A stretch of DNA of 64,000 nt from Idiomarina piscisalsi (GTDB lineage: Bacteria; Pseudomonadota; Gammaproteobacteria; Enterobacterales; Alteromonadaceae), in contig NZ_PIQA01000001.1 of the NCBI RefSeq assembly GCF_003987095.1, forward strand, positions 496,001 through 560,000, written 5' to 3'. Shown one piece after another: positions 1 to 7,431 of the stretch. Position 1 is the first letter of the stretch. The number at the start of each line of letters is the position of its first letter. Position numbers and translations under genes: made by a program. Under the pieces are notes generated by a model. That model did no database searches. It saw only the letters and a list, made by a program, of their open reading frames with translations, and was not told the origin of the DNA.

Positions 1-103
1 CGTACTATAAAACAGCAAGCCATTTAGAGCAACTTAACTGGCGTATTAAGCTATTTAAGCCATACTTACAATAAGCTTAATTTTTCAAGCGAAGGGGCTA
101 TTT

Positions 104-313
104 ATGAACGAAGAGAACCTAAAAAGTGTGCCAGTGAAATGTCCGCATTGCGGCCACAATACCTTTTTAGATATTGATGCTTCCGAGGGAAACCAGGACT
201 ACCAGGAAGAGTGCTCCGCCTGTGGTGATCTCATTCACGTGCAATTACAGGTCGATGAAATCAACCAACAGGCGCGCATTAAAGTCGACGGCAATGACGA
301 ACAGTTTTACTGA
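104..313 (+). CDS. CPXCG-type cysteine-rich zinc-ribbon protein
   Basis: A 69-residue protein with two Cys-x2-Cys knuckles (CPHC near residues 13-16 and CSAC near 37-40), spaced as in a single four-cysteine zinc ribbon, followed by an acidic tail. This matches the small family annotated as CPXCG motif-containing cysteine-rich protein, whose function is unknown. The ATG follows the good ribosome-binding site AAGGGG. It is convergent with the riboflavin synthase gene and their ends overlap by a few bases. The zinc fold is seen directly in the motif; no cellular role can be assigned. The 103 bases before it hold no gene I can support. Confidence 0.85.
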   Translation: MNEENLKSVPVKCPHCGHNTFLDIDASEGNQDYQEECSACGDLIHVQLQVDEINQQARIKVDGNDEQFY

Positions 314-915
314 CGCTTCGCCAGAACACGCTCAACCGTATCGACCGTTGTAATGGTTTGCTGGTCAAGCTCAATGTTGACTTCTGAGCCCGCTTCACAC
401 TCACCTAAGTTGGTAATGCGCAACGTTTCTGGAATAAGGTGCAATGAAAAACAATTCCCCTTAACCTGGCCAATGGTCAAACTGGCGCCATTAACGCTTA
501 TAAAACCTTTATCAAACAGGTAACTGCTATGCTTTTCTGGTATTTGGATCCACATGGCACAGTTATTTTCCGACAATTCCACGTCAGTTACTTTACCTGA
601 ACAATGAATATGTCCCGATACACCATGGCCGCCAATTTCATCTCCAACCCTAAGTGACCGCTCAAAGTTAACCTTGTCAGCTTCTTTCAACTTGCCTAAA
701 TTCGTTAAACGCAGGGTTTCATCGATAACATCAAAATGCACCTGCGTATCACTAAATTCAACGACCGTTAAACAACAGCCGTTAATAGCTATACTGGCAC
801 CAATGGCTAGGTCTTGTAAGAATTCAGGCTCAGTTTCGACCACAATATGTCGAAAAGAAGCTTGGTCAGAGACCGAAAATATCGTAGCTTGTGTTTGTAC
901 AATACCTGTAAACAT
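307..915 (-). CDS. ribE: Riboflavin synthase, alpha subunit
   Basis: Catalyses dismutation of two 6,7-dimethyl-8-ribityllumazine molecules to riboflavin, the last step of riboflavin synthesis, as a cytoplasmic trimer. The 202-residue length is typical. The start MFTGIVQ is the canonical N-terminus of the family, which is why I place the start at 915 and not at the upstream ATG that would add six residues; GGGTGG lies before it. The internal duplication is visible: each lumazine-binding barrel carries an I-N-G-x-x-L-T type motif (INGCCLTV in the first, VNGASLTI in the second). It stands alone, divergent from the DUF3080 gene. Confidence 0.95.
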   Translation of the reverse strand: MFTGIVQTQATIFSVSDQASFRHIVVETEPEFLQDLAIGASIAINGCCLTVVEFSDTQVHFDVIDETLRLTNLGKLKEADKVNFERSLRVGDEIGGHGVSGHIHCSGKVTDVELSENNCAMWIQIPEKHSSYLFDKGFISVNGASLTIGQVKGNCFSLHLIPETLRITNLGECEAGSEVNIELDQQTITTVDTVERVLAKRQ

Positions 916-945
916 GAACCACCCGTGTGACAAGGAACCGGAGAA

Positions 946-1989
946 ATGACTCGAAGTGTACTTATTTTTAAGCCCGTTGGCTATGCACTCTTTGCCTTTA
1001 GCGCACTGGGAATGGTCGCTTGCTCAGACAACCCCGGGTTAACCGAGTACGCGGACAAACTGCACAGCAACGTGCATGACACACTTGAGTTACCGGCCCG
1101 TTCTATTACTCCAGAAAAGCCAACACTTCAGTATCCGGCAAAAAGTGAGTTAAAGCGTGATGTTGAGCGCACCAGCCTTGGCTTTATGGACAGTATGCGT
1201 CTGAATCATTGTCGGCTGGGTCAGGAAATTGCGGAAAACAACAGCTCGCTAGGCAAGTTAAAAGACGGCTTCAGCAAATACCATGCTGATTTAGCCATGG
1301 TAGAAGCGCTGGAAGAGTGCATTGAACACCCTGAGTCCGCTAACGTAAAAGCGCAATTAGAAGAAGCATTAGCGCACAAAAAGTCGCAATTAAGTGCCAG
1401 CCTGGCCAATGCTTTTGCGTTTGAAGACGGTCTCCGCAGCGCCTTGTCTGTTGGCAACAATTCTCTGCCGCAAATTCATGTTACTGAATATAACTACGCT
1501 GTTAATGCTCTGGAGCGTTTCACCCGAATTTTGGAGCGCTGGAACTATACGAAAGAAACGGATGACCCGTCCGAGATGATAAAAATGCTGGGGAGACTTG
1601 AGCGCAGTAACTATTTACCCGACTTATTCAGAACCATGCTGGACTACGCACATAAGCTAGATGCTATGCGTGACCAATTACCGGAAATTCCGGAAGCCCT
1701 GCACTGCCCTAATGGCAGCGTCCCCCAAAAAGCAGAACAGCTGAGAGACTCGTTTAACAACATATACATTAAAGAAATGCAAGGCGACATTGCAGAAGTT
1801 ATCGAGCAACATCAGCGCCTGTTAATGACACTGGAAAACCTTCAGGGAATAGCGCCACAGCCAGCGCTGAAGGACTATATTGCAGAGCTTGGTAAGCTCA
1901 GCAAAGTGTTGACCGATGCCACCGTTCACTTTGTTCGGCCCTGGCAGCGTTTTTACAGTGCATGCAACTTTACCCCAGCGCCTGACTAG
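946..1989 (+). CDS. DUF3080 family lipoprotein
   Basis: A 347-residue protein with a hydrophobic N-terminal segment ending in the lipobox-like GMVAC, so it is probably lipidated at about Cys26 and anchored in the envelope. The rest is rich in alpha-helix-forming residues with several conserved cysteines. Overall it looks like the DUF3080 family found in marine gammaproteobacteria, whose function is unknown. It is divergent from riboflavin synthase, with only about 30 bases between the starts. No operon partner: the next feature is a tRNA with its own promoter. Confidence 0.8.
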   Translation: MTRSVLIFKPVGYALFAFSALGMVACSDNPGLTEYADKLHSNVHDTLELPARSITPEKPTLQYPAKSELKRDVERTSLGFMDSMRLNHCRLGQEIAENNSSLGKLKDGFSKYHADLAMVEALEECIEHPESANVKAQLEEALAHKKSQLSASLANAFAFEDGLRSALSVGNNSLPQIHVTEYNYAVNALERFTRILERWNYTKETDDPSEMIKMLGRLERSNYLPDLFRTMLDYAHKLDAMRDQLPEIPEALHCPNGSVPQKAEQLRDSFNNIYIKEMQGDIAEVIEQHQRLLMTLENLQGIAPQPALKDYIAELGKLSKVLTDATVHFVRPWQRFYSACNFTPAPD

Positions 1990-2025
1990 AAATTCGACAA
2001 ACAGTCACTTTTTGCAAAAAACCAC

Positions 2026-2054
2026 TTGCACGAGAGGCCGCAAATAACTAATAT
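2026..2054 (+). promoter_or_regulatory. Sigma-70 promoter for tRNA-Val
   Basis: TTGCAC (2026-2031), exactly 17 bases, then TAATAT (2049-2054). A GC-rich discriminator (ACCGCCCG) follows and the tRNA starts about 30 bases later. A GC-rich discriminator is the usual hallmark of stringently controlled stable-RNA promoters. Seen in sequence; activity inferred. Confidence 0.7.
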
Positions 2055-2087
2055 ACCGCCCGTCTTCACGACATACCTCAAAAATGT

Positions 2088-2164
<77 letters not shown>

Positions 2165-2173
2165 CTTTTCTAG

Positions 2174-2767
2174 TTAAGCATAAGTCGCCGCAACACTTTT
2201 CAGTTCATTAATGAGTTGAGCTTTTGGATTCACCAAAACATCATCATTTATTTTAAGTACTACCGCTTTTAAAACATCGGTATTGCTTGTTAAATGCGCT
2301 CGCATTCTAATGGTCTTTAGCTCGTCCAAAACTAGCCGCCCTTTTAGAGATATACGCTTTTGGGCTTTACCTTCTGCAAGATCGCTGTCCAGGTATTTAA
2401 GCAAACTGTCAGCCGTCTTTTCATTCTCATAAATTGTATGAATAAAATACTTAATAAGTGCCGCTGAAAAGTCTGTACCCGCGCCAAGAGAGCTACTTGC
2501 CAAATTCAGTATATCTACCATATGGGCAGGAACTCGACTCTCAATAGGTTTCTTCCTTGCATCTAACTGTTTCTTTATTGCAGGCACCGATTGTTGGGGT
2601 ATTACCGCAACCTGGTCACACTTGTCACACACACCAACCAAAACATTTTTAACTAGACCATGGCCGTCACTAAAAGGAACATCACGCAAACCGAATATTG
2701 CTGTTTCTAGCGACTGGCACAAGTCACACATGACTTTCTGAGTGTCGCCAACTTTAAAAATTTTCAT
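2174..2767 (-). CDS. Unrecognised protein with N-terminal four-cysteine zinc finger
   Basis: A 197-residue protein I do not recognise. Two Cys-x2-Cys pairs (Cys14/Cys17 and Cys47/Cys50), the second followed by a hydrophobic strand, resemble the zinc-binding half of MqsA/YgiT-type antitoxins and regulators. The remaining roughly 145 residues are helical and basic, with a stretch reading like a DNA- or protein-binding helical domain (LKGRLVLDELKTIRMRAHL). No toxin gene lies next to it. An inverted-repeat array at 2822-2846 sits just upstream of its start, which suggests autoregulation. It lies immediately after tRNA-Val, a typical place for acquired genes. Confidence 0.6.
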   Translation of the reverse strand: MKIFKVGDTQKVMCDLCQSLETAIFGLRDVPFSDGHGLVKNVLVGVCDKCDQVAVIPQQSVPAIKKQLDARKKPIESRVPAHMVDILNLASSSLGAGTDFSAALIKYFIHTIYENEKTADSLLKYLDSDLAEGKAQKRISLKGRLVLDELKTIRMRAHLTSNTDVLKAVVLKINDDVLVNPKAQLINELKSVAATYA

Positions 2768-2821
2768 GTCGTCACCAACCCAATAGTTGTTACCTTTGTT
2801 TGTTTATTACTTACTTCAATA

Positions 2822-2846
2822 GTACGATAAAATTCGTACATCGTAT
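2822..2846. promoter_or_regulatory. Inverted-repeat operator candidate upstream of the zinc-finger gene
   Basis: GTACGA (2822-2827), six bases, TCGTAC (2834-2839), followed by ATCGTA (2840-2845), which also pairs with TACGAT at 2823-2828. Nested inverted repeats about 55 bases before a putative DNA-binding protein's start fit an autoregulatory operator. The site could equally serve the divergent oxidoreductase gene. Confidence 0.45.
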
Positions 2847-2974
2847 AATTTTCTTATTACATTACTTTCCTAACCAACACTCAATAAATTCAAACACCCG
2901 TTTATTTTTCTTTTACGTATACAGGCTACAGCGTTATGCTAACGGCACTCAATAAAGACGTAATAAGGAACAAC

Positions 2975-3973
2975 ATGACAACCTATAAAGCGATTAACTT
3001 AGTTAAGCGCCCAAATCCGGGCCCTGTCAGTGCGGATATTTTTGAAGTGGTGGAAAAAGAGCTACCAATAGTTAACGACGGTCAGTTTTTAATTAAGCAA
3101 ACTCACATGTCGTTAGACCCGGCCATGTTTGGCTGGATGAGTCCCGATACCGAAAGTTACATTCCGCCGGTCGAGCTCAATACTGTCATGCGCAGTTCGG
3201 GCGTTGGTGAAGTCGTGGAAAGCAAGCATCCGGATTTCTCCAAAGGCGACCGTGTAATGGGCATGATGGGCTGGCAACAATACGCGCTGAGCGACGGTCA
3301 AGGCATTAATAAAGTACAAGCTGACGTGCCCGACAAGATGGTATTGTCAGTGTTTGCCCTGCCCGGCTTAACTGCCACCCAAGGTTTATTCAACGTCGGC
3401 AAGCCAAAGTCTGGTGAGACTCTGGTGGTTACAGGAGCCGCTGGCTCGGTAGGCTCCATTGTCGGACAGCTAGCTAAAGCCGATGGCTTGCGTGTCATTG
3501 GCGTGGTCGGCAGTGACGAAAAAGCCGAATGGATAACCAACGAACTAGGCTTTGACGGCGCTATAAACTACAAAACCGACGACTTAGACGCCAAACTGAA
3601 AGAGCTAACGCCTGACGGCATCGATTTATATTTTGAAAATACCGGTGGCCCCATTCAGCACCACGTAATGCAGCACATGAACGCACACGGCCGAATTGTG
3701 GTCTGCGGCATGATAGCCGACTACGACAAAGCCGAACCAGCGCCCGGCCCAAGCTGGATTCCTATCATTAAAAAGCGTTTAAGCATTCAGGGCTTCACCA
3801 TGCCGGATCACTTCCACGAAGTGCCTAGCCTGCTGGAAAAACTCACCCCGTATGTGATGAACGGCAAAATCAAATACCGAGCGCATACGCTGGAAGGCCT
3901 GGAGTCGGCTATTGATGGCCTGAACCTGTTCTTTAGCGGGGACAATAAAGGTAAGTTGCTGGTTAAGCTGTAA
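2975..3973 (+). CDS. NADP-dependent medium-chain oxidoreductase (PTGR/CurA-like)
   Basis: A 332-residue zinc-free medium-chain dehydrogenase/reductase of the prostaglandin reductase / leukotriene B4 dehydrogenase / YncB-CurA group, which reduces activated double bonds using NADPH. Visible: the N-terminal GroES-like domain with SLDPAMFGWM, the nucleotide-binding VTGAAGSVGSIVGQLAK, and the FENTGG and GMIADY segments typical of the family. The start at 2975 follows AAGGAA; the longer frame from 2936 lacks this. Its last part is duplicated at 4671-4836 (see pseudogene there), although this copy is complete. Physiological substrate unknown. Confidence 0.9.
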   Translation: MTTYKAINLVKRPNPGPVSADIFEVVEKELPIVNDGQFLIKQTHMSLDPAMFGWMSPDTESYIPPVELNTVMRSSGVGEVVESKHPDFSKGDRVMGMMGWQQYALSDGQGINKVQADVPDKMVLSVFALPGLTATQGLFNVGKPKSGETLVVTGAAGSVGSIVGQLAKADGLRVIGVVGSDEKAEWITNELGFDGAINYKTDDLDAKLKELTPDGIDLYFENTGGPIQHHVMQHMNAHGRIVVCGMIADYDKAEPAPGPSWIPIIKKRLSIQGFTMPDHFHEVPSLLEKLTPYVMNGKIKYRAHTLEGLESAIDGLNLFFSGDNKGKLLVKL

Positions 3974-3990
3974 CCTTACTATTACTTAAT

Positions 3991-4023
3991 GCGCATTCGT
4001 CTCCATAATGGTGATGAATGCGC
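3991..4023 (+). repeat. Hairpin after the oxidoreductase, T-tract lost
   Basis: GCGCATTC (3991-3998) pairs with GAATGCGC (4016-4023), with extra pairing CTCCAT/ATGGTG inside. It occupies the terminator position of the oxidoreductase but is followed by TGCAAT, not a T-run. The T-run is present after the second copy at 4826-4866, so the original terminator seems to have been displaced when the intervening segment arrived. Confidence 0.6.
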
Positions 4024-4032
4024 TGCAATAAG

Positions 4033-4206
4033 TCAGCCAGGCTTTACTATTTTTCCTGCTTTAGGATGAGCTTTTAATAGCTCTAGACTGTCCTCAACAA
4101 CCTCAATAAACGTTTCAGCTGCCAGCAAGTTTTCTTGTGAAATATATTCAACTATGGCAATAAAATCCTTTTTAGCAGACTGCTTCCATTCAATTTTTAG
4201 CACCAC
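4033..4206 (-). pseudogene. Truncated RelE/ParE-family toxin
   Basis: A 57-codon reading frame starting at GTG 4206 (or GTG 4203) and overlapping the end of the antitoxin gene, as is usual for type II toxin-antitoxin pairs. The product begins LKIEWKQSAKKDFIAIVEYI and continues to HPKAGKIVKPG before a stop. This is the N-terminal half of a ParE/RelE toxin (W-x2-x-A-x2-D and a G-K/R tail are recognisable), but full members are about 90-100 residues, so the C-terminal catalytic or gyrase-binding part is missing. The frame ends near the 3' duplication boundary of the oxidoreductase. Probably inactive. Confidence 0.7.
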
Positions 4207-4486
4207 GCTTCCTTTCCACTAGTTTTTTAGCATCTTCCATAACGCTTTCATTGCCCACTGTTGGCAAATCACTCAACAACGCTTGCTCTACTTTTTCTTT
4301 AAACCAACGGTCATAAGCGGCACCGTCTGCTGTTAAGCCTACTGGCAAGCCGCCTTCCTTTGTAACTCTAGTTAAAAGAATACGAACTGCGTCAGATATC
4401 GTTAAACCAACATTAGCGAGCTTTTCTGAAGCTTCCGACTTTAGTTTTTCATCAACCCGAACATGTAACATTGAGGTATGAGGCAT
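4190..4486 (-). CDS. RelB/DinJ-family antitoxin
   Basis: A 98-residue protein starting MPHTSMLHVRVDEKLK, the hallmark N-terminus of RelB/DinJ ribbon-helix-helix antitoxins, followed by ISDAVRILLTRV (second RHH helix) and a C-terminal tail that would wrap the toxin. Start placed at the ATG at 4486, three codons inside the longest frame, to match family N-termini. It precedes and overlaps the truncated toxin. A perfect palindrome 37 bases upstream (4523-4540) fits the expected autoregulatory operator. Because the toxin is broken this is probably an orphan antitoxin. Confidence 0.85.
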   Translation of the reverse strand: MPHTSMLHVRVDEKLKSEASEKLANVGLTISDAVRILLTRVTKEGGLPVGLTADGAAYDRWFKEKVEQALLSDLPTVGNESVMEDAKKLVERKRGAKN

Positions 4487-4522
4487 TGCTTTCACCTACG
4501 TTTAAGAAACTTAAAATATTAT

Positions 4523-4540
4523 GTATCTCAAATGAGATAC
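4523..4540. promoter_or_regulatory. Palindromic operator of the RelB-like antitoxin
   Basis: GTATCTCA AA TGAGATAC, a perfect palindrome with 8-base arms, in the promoter region of the antitoxin gene. RHH antitoxins of this family bind such sites to repress their own operon. Perfect symmetry seen; binding inferred. Confidence 0.6.
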
Positions 4541-4670
4541 GGTCAAATGTTAATATCAACAAGCCTAACCCGTCTATTAACTTATCATAAGATCGTACCT
4601 TGACCTCCCAACTACGCCATAACGTCGATCTATGTCAGAGCTCTCCTACCAACTCGGTTTCTATAGCCAG

Positions 4671-4809
4671 CGAATTAGGCTTTGACGGCGCTATAAACTA
4701 CAAAACCGACGACTTAGACGCCAAACTGAAAGAGCTGGAGTCCGCTATTGATGGCCTGAACCTGTTCTTTAGCGGGGATAATAAAGGTAAGTTGCTGGTT
4801 AAGTTGTAA
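4671..4809 (+). pseudogene. Internally deleted duplicate of the oxidoreductase 3' end
   Basis: Positions 4671-4736 repeat 3541-3606 of the oxidoreductase with one base change, and 4737-4836 repeat 3901-4000 with only a few changes, running through the stop codon and the following TTACTATTACTTAATGCGC. The 294 bases between (3607-3900) are missing, an in-frame loss of 98 codons. The remnant is followed by an intact-looking terminator. The antitoxin and toxin fragment lie between original and copy. The segment 4541-4670 before it holds no gene I can support. Confidence 0.9.
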
Positions 4810-4825
4810 CCTTACTATTACTTAA

Positions 4826-4866
4826 TGCGCATTCGTTTCAGAAATAGTAACGAGTGCGCATTTTTT
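4826..4866 (+). terminator. Rho-independent terminator after the duplicated gene end
   Basis: TGCGCATTCGTT (4826-4837) pairs with AACGAGTGCGCA (4849-4860), followed by a run of six T. The left arm is shared with the hairpin after the full-length gene; the right arm and T-run are found only here. Confidence 0.8.
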
Positions 4867-4868
4867 CT

Positions 4869-4887
4869 TGCGACATCAGATGTCGCA
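4869..4887. promoter_or_regulatory. 19-bp palindrome, site 1, upstream of the AAA ATPase gene
   Basis: TGCGACATCAGATGTCGCA: two perfect 9-base arms around a central A. It ends 42 bases before the ATG of the AAA ATPase gene. A copy with one base difference lies at 8170-8188, the same distance class upstream of the UDG-like gene. Likely the operator of a shared regulator that is not encoded in the unit. Confidence 0.65.
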
Positions 4888-4929
4888 GTCCAAGCTAACA
4901 TGACCTCATCAATAAAAAGTGAGGTGCAT

Positions 4930-6942
4930 ATGACAACATTAACTAATTCAACTCCTGCATTACCCAAACTTCCTATTTCTTTTGGGCAAAATGAAGAACA
5001 TCCATTCGAGTTTTTCTGGGCGCCATTGAGCTTTTTCTTACTCGCGCGTTGCCATAACTTGGGCGGTAACGAAAAACGACAGTCAGGCTTAATTGAAAAA
5101 GTCGAGAATGCAGTAAGCCTTTATGAACTGCCTGCCAATACCGTTGAAAAAATAATAGAGTTTAGTAACAACAATACAGACTGGCGTATTCGGGTTCCGG
5201 AAATAATGGGCGTTAGAGCACTACAACGACAATTAAACCTCTCGGAAGAGGAATATCGTTGGGTTGCATTTGCTTACTTATTTAGCGCCTCGCAAGTTAT
5301 GGAAGTAATACTTAACTTTATTTTCGACGAGTTTTCTGCACGAGCCGAGCTAGACATTATCAGTAAGTTAATTGGAGTGAGTCCTAAGACTATCAAAGAT
5401 CTCACAAAAGAAGACTCTACCATTGTAAAAATGTATCTCGCCGGGTCACCCGGTTCGTATATCCGTTCAGTCAGCGATAGATTCAGAATGTCATCCTTTG
5501 TCGTCGACAGTATTAGCCAATGCCAGTCGGTTAACGACGATATACTATCCGGCTTCCTAACCCCCTGCTCCGCTTCAACGTTGGAATTAAAAGATTTTGA
5601 GTATTTAGGGAATCAGCTGACTTTATTAAAAAACTGCATAAAGCAGGCAACATTAGGTAACACACCACCAATGAGTATTTTATTTGTTGGCCCTCCGGGT
5701 ACAGGCAAAACGGAATTAGCAAAGGCTTTAGCGCAGTATGCCGATGCTTGCCTGTTCGATGTGCCCGTCATTGATGACGATGAATATGACAATACCACTA
5801 GTTATCGCCTGTCGCGGTTTGCTCGCATGAACACTTTGTTAAGTGGCTCATCGAGAAACCACATTTTATTTGACGAAGTTGAAGATGTTTTAGTTGAAAA
5901 GGATACTCAGGAAAAGCGAAAAGGCTGGATAAATCAGCTATTGGAAAAGCGCGAAACAACATCGTACTGGATATGTAATAAAACACGTTTTTTCGACTCG
6001 GCATTTCTACGCCGCTTTGACTATGTACTGGAAATGCCCGAGGTTAATTTTTCAACTGCGGTAAAATTACTGCAGCAAGCTTTTAAAAATAAAGTCGCAA
6101 GCCTACAGACCCTAAAGAATCTAGCCGCTTTTCGGGTAAAAACCCCGGCGTCTATCGCTCAAATGCAACAGCTGACTGACCGGCTAACGGATAGTAGCTT
6201 GTCCATCGATCAAATCATTAAGCTTAACTATCCCGACCTCCCCCGTGTTTATAGCGAAGAACTCGGCCAATTTGACTTTTCACAGGCTCATGTAGAGTGT
6301 GAGTTACCCAAGCACCGTATTGAAGAGTTTTGCACTAAAGGTAACAGTATTCGCTTGTTGATTAGTGGCGTTACAGGCTCCGGAAAAACCGCTTTAGCCC
6401 GATACCTCTGCTATGACTGTAACGGCAGCATGCACTTTGCCGATTCCTCCGTGTTCATACATCCAGACCCTGTATTCCTGGAAAACACGCTTATGCAAGT
6501 ATTTGATAAAGCCACGCAAAATAATAGTCTGCTGGCTATTGATAAAATTGATCAGGTCTTAACTGCCATACAACGAGTCATACCCGATCCGGAAAGTGTT
6601 GTTCATATTATTGCCAACAGAATTCGCGAGTTCCGGCCACCGTTAGTCATAACGGTAAGTAATGAACGGATACTTCAGGACTACCCGATAATAGAAAGCG
6701 CACTTGATTATAAGTTGAGTCTGAAACCCTTGCCAGCTTCTGCTATTCAGCACTTTTCAAGCAAATGGGCAAAAGAAAATGGCTTTGATACTCCCAAAAT
6801 TGAAGGGCATTGCACAGCAACACCGCAACAACTTATTCAGGCAATGAGAAAGTGTCGATTAAGCGGTAGCACTCATGAGTTGACTCGAATGTTGTCACAC
6901 CGCGGCAGCAATACCATGGGCTTTCTGGCTAAAGTTTGCTAA
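4930..6942 (+). CDS. AAA ATPase with two P-loop modules
   Basis: A 670-residue cytoplasmic protein with two AAA modules. Module 1: Walker A GPPGTGKT near residue 253, Walker B ILFDEVED near 311, an arginine-finger-like FLRRFDYV near 360. Module 2: Walker A GVTGSGKT near 479, but the Walker B position reads LLAIDKID, with lysine in place of the catalytic glutamate, so this module may bind but not hydrolyse ATP. The first 240 residues are helical and not recognised. The start at 4930 follows GAGGTG; the frame is open further upstream but that part runs through the terminator. The next gene lies 23 bases downstream in the same direction. I do not recognise a named system; a remodelling or DNA-linked role is inference. 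Confidence 0.8.
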   Translation: MTTLTNSTPALPKLPISFGQNEEHPFEFFWAPLSFFLLARCHNLGGNEKRQSGLIEKVENAVSLYELPANTVEKIIEFSNNNTDWRIRVPEIMGVRALQRQLNLSEEEYRWVAFAYLFSASQVMEVILNFIFDEFSARAELDIISKLIGVSPKTIKDLTKEDSTIVKMYLAGSPGSYIRSVSDRFRMSSFVVDSISQCQSVNDDILSGFLTPCSASTLELKDFEYLGNQLTLLKNCIKQATLGNTPPMSILFVGPPGTGKTELAKALAQYADACLFDVPVIDDDEYDNTTSYRLSRFARMNTLLSGSSRNHILFDEVEDVLVEKDTQEKRKGWINQLLEKRETTSYWICNKTRFFDSAFLRRFDYVLEMPEVNFSTAVKLLQQAFKNKVASLQTLKNLAAFRVKTPASIAQMQQLTDRLTDSSLSIDQIIKLNYPDLPRVYSEELGQFDFSQAHVECELPKHRIEEFCTKGNSIRLLISGVTGSGKTALARYLCYDCNGSMHFADSSVFIHPDPVFLENTLMQVFDKATQNNSLLAIDKIDQVLTAIQRVIPDPESVVHIIANRIREFRPPLVITVSNERILQDYPIIESALDYKLSLKPLPASAIQHFSSKWAKENGFDTPKIEGHCTATPQQLIQAMRKCRLSGSTHELTRMLSHRGSNTMGFLAKVC

Positions 6943-6965
6943 TGCCACCTCCTAAAGGAGAGGTT

Positions 6966-7346
6966 ATGTCTAAAATTGGTGTGTTTTGGCTTTTTGACGG
7001 GGAAGTGTTTGGTGAAACCACTACGCTAGCTGACGCACAGCAGTCCGTACCCGGGCTGCTGGACTCTGATGCTACTCACGTTGCTGTTTGGGAAAAGTAC
7101 GGTAATTTTACAGACAGTAGCCCGATACTGACTCACTACGACTATCAGGACATACCTCGTGGCCGTGTCCTGTATCAGGTTCCCAAACAGCGCTTTTTAG
7201 TCTATTTAGATAAAGCGCTAATGAGCAAAGAAATTAAAAGCGCTATAGCCGAATACTTTGGCTTCACCCCGCAACAGGCTGACTGGAAACGCGATTTACA
7301 TTACACAACGGACCTGGAAGCTATTGCTAAGTTATTAGGTGACTAA
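6966..7346 (+). CDS. Small unrecognised partner of the AAA ATPase
   Basis: A 126-residue soluble protein with no known motif that I recognise: MSKIGVFWLFDGEVFGET at the start, a tryptophan/tyrosine-rich middle (HYDYQDIPRGRVLY) and a helical C-terminus. The start at 6966 follows AGGAGAGG, a very strong ribosome-binding site. The 23-base gap and shared direction place it in one operon with the AAA ATPase, which suggests an adaptor or substrate-recognition role. That is inference from context only. Confidence 0.65.
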   Translation: MSKIGVFWLFDGEVFGETTTLADAQQSVPGLLDSDATHVAVWEKYGNFTDSSPILTHYDYQDIPRGRVLYQVPKQRFLVYLDKALMSKEIKSAIAEYFGFTPQQADWKRDLHYTTDLEAIAKLLGD

Positions 7347-7431
7347 TCTAACAATGCTTTTTCATATGTGTTGCGGAATGTCGATGCTACTCTCTCAGCG
7401 TAATCAGAATTAAAAAATGCTGACCTTGCGC

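Noticed and set aside
4562-4679. Possible integron attC site (GCCTAAC ... TTAGGC)
   Set aside because: The right half belongs to the duplicated oxidoreductase sequence (GAACTAGGC in the original), and there is no imperfect palindrome between the halves.
4600-4809. 69-codon ORF as an independent protein
   Set aside because: Its coding content is the deleted copy of the oxidoreductase end; the first 24 codons are out-of-context sequence without a start signal.
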